From: JAZGEG01 sp964346665 | GTDB lineage: Archaea > Aenigmatarchaeota > Aenigmatarchaeia > QMZP01 > QMZT01 | DNA length: 23,570 nucleotides | Assembly (NCBI GenBank): GCA_964346665.1 | Contig: CAYFVC010000037.1 | Location: forward strand, 1-23,570 | Direction of reading: 5' to 3' | Shown here: one piece after another, positions 21,218 through 23,570 of the stretch | How positions within the stretch are numbered: position 1 is the stretch's first letter | Layout: each line of letters starts with the position of its first letter | Position numbers and translations under genes: made by a program | Notes under the pieces: generated by a model | The model's database searches: none | What the model was told of the DNA's origin: nothing | What the model saw: the letters and a program-made list of their open reading frames with translations, nothing else

Positions 21218-21289
21218 TGGGCCGGGAGAGAATTGAACTCCCGATCTCCGCCGTGTGAAGGCGGCGTCATACCACTAGACCACCGGCCC
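21218..21289 (-). tRNA. tRNA-Val(CAC), intronless
   Basis: This is a complete 72-nt tRNA. Acceptor GGGCCGG/CCGGCCC, D-arm GTCT-AGTGGTA-TGAC, anticodon stem CCGCC/GGCGG with loop TTCACAC (anticodon CAC, Val), variable loop AGATC, T-arm GGGAG-TTCAATT-CTCTC with one G-T pair, discriminator A. CCA is not encoded. It lies upstream of tRNA-Val(GAC) on the same strand. Confidence 0.96.
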
Positions 21290-21381
21290 GTCATATAATT
21301 TTCAGTTATTATAGAGTTAATAAATGTATATTCAGCTAGTTTCCGTGAGGTGAACGGCAGAAATTCTTGGATTTAAATCGG

Positions 21382-21636
21382 TTAAGGGAGGAACCTGAGA
21401 AAATTCGCTACACCGAAAACGAGCAGGAATATTATTAACACGAAGCCGACCCATAACGTCTTCTCGAATGAAACCATGTGATATTCCTGAGGGTTTTTTA
21501 TCTGGTCGTGAACAGCCCTGACGTAAAAGGGTATGACGACCATAGCGAAGACTATGCACATTAAGTACGTCCCAGGGCTGTCTATCAATTTCAGGAAATT
21601 GTATATCTCTTCCAATATCAAAATTCTCACAGCCAT
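21382..21636 (-). CDS. Small two-helix membrane protein, 84 residues
   Basis: With start ATG 21636 it begins MAVRILILEEIYNFLKLIDS. Two hydrophobic helices follow (~24-44, TYLMCIVFAMVVIPFYV, and ~66-83, WVGFVLIIFLLVFGVANFL), separated by a polar loop. No family was recognised. A longer frame reaching 21693 would add 19 residues before this Met; I prefer the shorter form because the added part has no membrane or leader character. It could be a Sec61-beta- or SecE-sized accessory protein, but no signature supports that. Confidence 0.6.
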   Translation of the reverse strand: MAVRILILEEIYNFLKLIDSPGTYLMCIVFAMVVIPFYVRAVHDQIKNPQEYHMVSFEKTLWVGFVLIIFLLVFGVANFLRFLP

Positions 21637-21714
21637 GTTAATAGTTATAATTATGCGGTTACTCCCTAATAAACGAGGCAACATAAATAACAAAATGTAG
21701 CGTTGTTAGTCCTT

Positions 21715-21918
21715 CTAATAGAATTTTTTGTCACGACCAGACTTTCTCCACCAATACCCAAAACTAATTCCTGCTCCTATGTTAAGAAGTGATGCAACAC
21801 CCAGGAGGATGTATTGTGGACTTTCTGGATAAAGCGTAGCCGATGCTAGAGCCATTGCTCCACTCGCTGCATACCACGGTATTTCTATAGAACTTATTTT
21901 GCCTTTGTGTCCCTGCAT
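21715..21918 (-). CDS. Small two-helix membrane protein, 67 residues
   Basis: This protein begins MQGHKGKISSIEIPWYAASG. Two Gly/Ala-rich hydrophobic helices (~14-30 and ~36-54, ending GYWWRKSGRDKKFY) form a probable membrane hairpin with a basic tail. The family is not recognised. A TTTTAAAC box on the minus strand ~28 bp upstream gives leaderless spacing to ATG 21918. It lies 78 bp upstream of the other small membrane protein on the same strand. Confidence 0.6.
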   Translation of the reverse strand: MQGHKGKISSIEIPWYAASGAMALASATLYPESPQYILLGVASLLNIGAGISFGYWWRKSGRDKKFY

Positions 21919-21978
21919 GATTATATTTTTACATCCGTGTTTAAAAGAATCACGCTGGGGGCATTATCTAGGACTCAG

Positions 21979-22116
21979 ATGAAACTCCTATACGGGCGCA
22001 ACATATCGGTTTACATCATGCAGATTATGCTTTTAATGGTTGATATATTATTGGTTTTTGGGCTTATAAATGAGGGGGTCAAAATTCAGAACTTTGATTT
22101 AAAAGGCTATTTTTAA
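21979..22116 (+). CDS. Possible 45-residue membrane peptide
   Basis: From ATG 21979 the frame encodes MKLLYGRNISVYIMQIMLLM, then VDILLVFGLINEGVKIQNFD and a short end. That is one convincing hydrophobic helix with a basic N-terminal flank. The same frame extends upstream across the start of the divergent gene, which is unlikely to be coding. An AT-rich TTTAAAAG (21941-21948) is a possible promoter element, but the spacing is loose. There is no homology evidence, and it may be a chance frame. Confidence 0.3.
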   Translation: MKLLYGRNISVYIMQIMLLMVDILLVFGLINEGVKIQNFDLKGYF

Positions 22117-22122
22117 ACGAAA

Positions 22123-22251
22123 TTAGTCTCTAACAAATTCACATGTAATATCGTAACTATACCATGTCCATCCATGAGTCAGTGTCTTAGTTTCTGTTGA
22201 ATCACTTCCAATTTTTAAGCAATCATGGTCGGTTTCTAAATATGTAGTTTG
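22123..22251 (-). pseudogene. In-frame continuation after TAA of the transglutaminase-like gene
   Basis: Directly after the TAA that ends the transglutaminase-like frame, the same frame stays open for 42 codons before a second TAA. It begins QTTYLETDHDCLKIGSDSTE and ends WYSYDITCEFVRD. The content looks like real protein: a plausible beta-rich domain end with two Cys that could pair with those in the upstream segment (TCSFDF, RCGDF). It may be the true C-terminus cut off by a nonsense change, a readthrough product, or an assembly error. I keep it separate because there is no start codon of its own. Confidence 0.5.
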
Positions 22252-23570
22252 TTAAATAAGTATGTAAAAATCTCCACACCTGCTTCCTGGAGCATCTCCA
22301 TTGTTCTTAAAATCAAAAGAACAAGTGTATAATTTCATTCCTATATAACTGGTGTCTATATCACTGTCAGAAGTCATAGATATTTCTGGTAATGGGACAT
22401 GACCCAATTCTGGTTCAACTGGACCTAGATTATCTTTAATCCATGTATCTTCAACATCCACTATTGTCTTATCTGTATATCTGTTAAAAGTTGAAGTGCC
22501 TGTAATTCTCGCTGAATTAAAATCATGACCAATCATAGTAGTTTCAACAGAATGCCAATTTTCACCATCATAATATCTCATAAACATATGTCCTGGAACT
22601 ACTACTATTTGGGTTTTGATTCCTATACTTTCTAATAACGCAGCATACAGAACTGAAAGATCATCACAATCACCAGCTTTCCTCTTCAAAGTTTCTGCTG
22701 GAAACTGTAAGTAATCCCCCCACCCACTAGGGTCTGATATATAGTCAACTCCATAAGTTCCCAGTTGATCGAATATGTATTTAGCTGACTTTTCTACACC
22801 AGAAGGACTTCCGGTATAAGCTGTACCAACAGCTTCTATTGCAAATTGCCTGATAGCGTCGCTTTTACTGGTTACCCATGCAGGTGAAGTTTCAAAAGTA
22901 TAGAAATTTCTTCCGTAAACATCTACTTGCGTTGAATAAGTTTTTTTGTAAGGATTTCCCAATTGATCATTATATGTCACTTCAATACTTACCGGTACAG
23001 ATGTTTTTTCTGTTATTGATAAAATATTTTTAGAAAATCCCATATCATAAAAATCTAAACCTTTCGTATCTCCCGAATTAAAATTACCAACAGTTTGAGA
23101 AGACCAATCAGTACTGTAACCTTCCAATTTAGCTTTGACTATTAAGTTTGAAACAGAAAGGGGAGAAGGATTTTTTATAGTAATTTGTAATGGTTTCATA
23201 TGAGAATATCCCTTTTCTTTAGCATAATAGGGACTGGAATATGCTACTGTTGGATATACAGAACCTGTTGTGTAAGCAATTTCTAGCTCTGGTGCTGTTA
23301 TTTCACATTTATTATTTATGCATTCATAACCGGAAGGGCAACCACAATCTAAGCAGCAATTTGATTCTACTTCATCTGGTTTATCGCAGAAATTATCCCC
23401 ACATGTTATTTTATAGCATCCTTTACTATCAACATTAGAACGCTTCAATGAACATATATAACCACTTTCACAAGAACAATCGTTTGTGTTTTCGCAATTC
23501 TCTCCTATACCTGTATCGCAAACACCATTTTCGCATTCAAATTCTGTACAATCAAGTTTACAAAAAGAAC
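22252..23570 (-). CDS. Transglutaminase-like Cys-rich surface protein, 5' truncated
   Basis: The frame is open to the right edge, so the N-terminus is missing. The visible part starts with a Cys-rich region of about 90 residues (CGDNFCDKPDEVESNCCLDC, then CGCPSGYEC), like the disulfide knots in the beta-helix protein. A CARDB-like beta-sandwich follows (ITIKNPSPLSVSNLIVKAKL). Then comes a transglutaminase-like cysteine protease core: KAGDCDDLSVLYAALLESIG (catalytic Cys in GDCDD), VVVPGHMFMRYY (His) and NWHSVETT (acidic third residue). Such domains cleave or cross-link peptides or amides on proteins. All three catalytic positions appear intact. The frame ends at a TAA at 22252-22254, but the same frame continues open beyond it. 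Codon use is AT-rich compared with the left of the window. Confidence 0.82.
   Translation of the reverse strand, partial: SFCKLDCTEFECENGVCDTGIGENCENTNDCSCESGYICSLKRSNVDSKGCYKITCGDNFCDKPDEVESNCCLDCGCPSGYECINNKCEITAPELEIAYTTGSVYPTVAYSSPYYAKEKGYSHMKPLQITIKNPSPLSVSNLIVKAKLEGYSTDWSSQTVGNFNSGDTKGLDFYDMGFSKNILSITEKTSVPVSIEVTYNDQLGNPYKKTYSTQVDVYGRNFYTFETSPAWVTSKSDAIRQFAIEAVGTAYTGSPSGVEKSAKYIFDQLGTYGVDYISDPSGWGDYLQFPAETLKRKAGDCDDLSVLYAALLESIGIKTQIVVVPGHMFMRYYDGENWHSVETTMIGHDFNSARITGTSTFNRYTDKTIVDVEDTWIKDNLGPVEPELGHVPLPEISMTSDSDIDTSYIGMKLYTCSFDFKNNGDAPGSRCGDFYILI

Noticed and set aside
21332..21559. A 75-codon minus-strand open frame next to tRNA-Val
   Set aside because: It overlaps the two-helix membrane protein gene in another frame and has no coherent protein character.

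Overview
This window almost certainly comes from an archaeon, and most likely a small-genome, DPANN-type one. The evidence is an Alba chromatin gene, an archaeal-style ScpB, tRNA genes broken by introns at canonical and non-canonical positions, and many start codons sitting about 25-28 bp downstream of a TATA-like box, which points to leaderless transcripts. The lineage below 'archaeon' is inferred from style, not demonstrated.

Layout. (a) 1-7138: a left-truncated surface protein dense in N-glycosylation sequons, a KaiC/RadA-type ATPase, a convergent secreted beta-helix (NosD-like) protein, and scpB. (b) 7230-17743: an unusual block of single-pass membrane and secreted proteins. It holds a LysM-LysM-TPM-Amidase_3 murein amidase, two tandem pilin-like Cys-rich proteins, an 885-residue anchored protein on the opposite strand, and a tight seven-gene operon (13492-17743). 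Every protein of that operon starts with a short basic leader ending in Gly or Ala followed by a hydrophobic helix, as in class III (type IV prepilin-like) signals. One of them carries an SLT lytic transglycosylase domain. Another carries an M23/LytM domain that has lost two of its three zinc ligands. (c) 17855-18741: alba, a structured RNA-like element, a tRNA-Leu(GAG) interrupted in three places, and a 54-residue zinc-ribbon gene. (d) 18788-21289: a YkgJ-type Cys-cluster protein, three small unknown genes, tRNA-Glu(UUC) with two introns, tRNA-Val(GAC) with one intron and tRNA-Val(CAC) with none. (e) 21382-23570: small membrane proteins and a Cys-rich transglutaminase-like surface protein that runs off the right edge and has an in-frame TAA near its C-terminus.

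How it may work together (inference). Archaea lack bacterial murein, yet this block encodes an amidase, a lytic transglycosylase and a degenerate LytM domain. The last resembles the EnvC/NlpD-type amidase activators of bacteria. With several prepilin-like N-termini alongside, the simplest novel hypothesis is a membrane-anchored or pseudopilus-displayed machine that opens bacterial cell walls, for predation, competition, nutrient capture or attachment. No assembly ATPase, platform protein or prepilin peptidase is visible here, so the pilus part remains a hypothesis.
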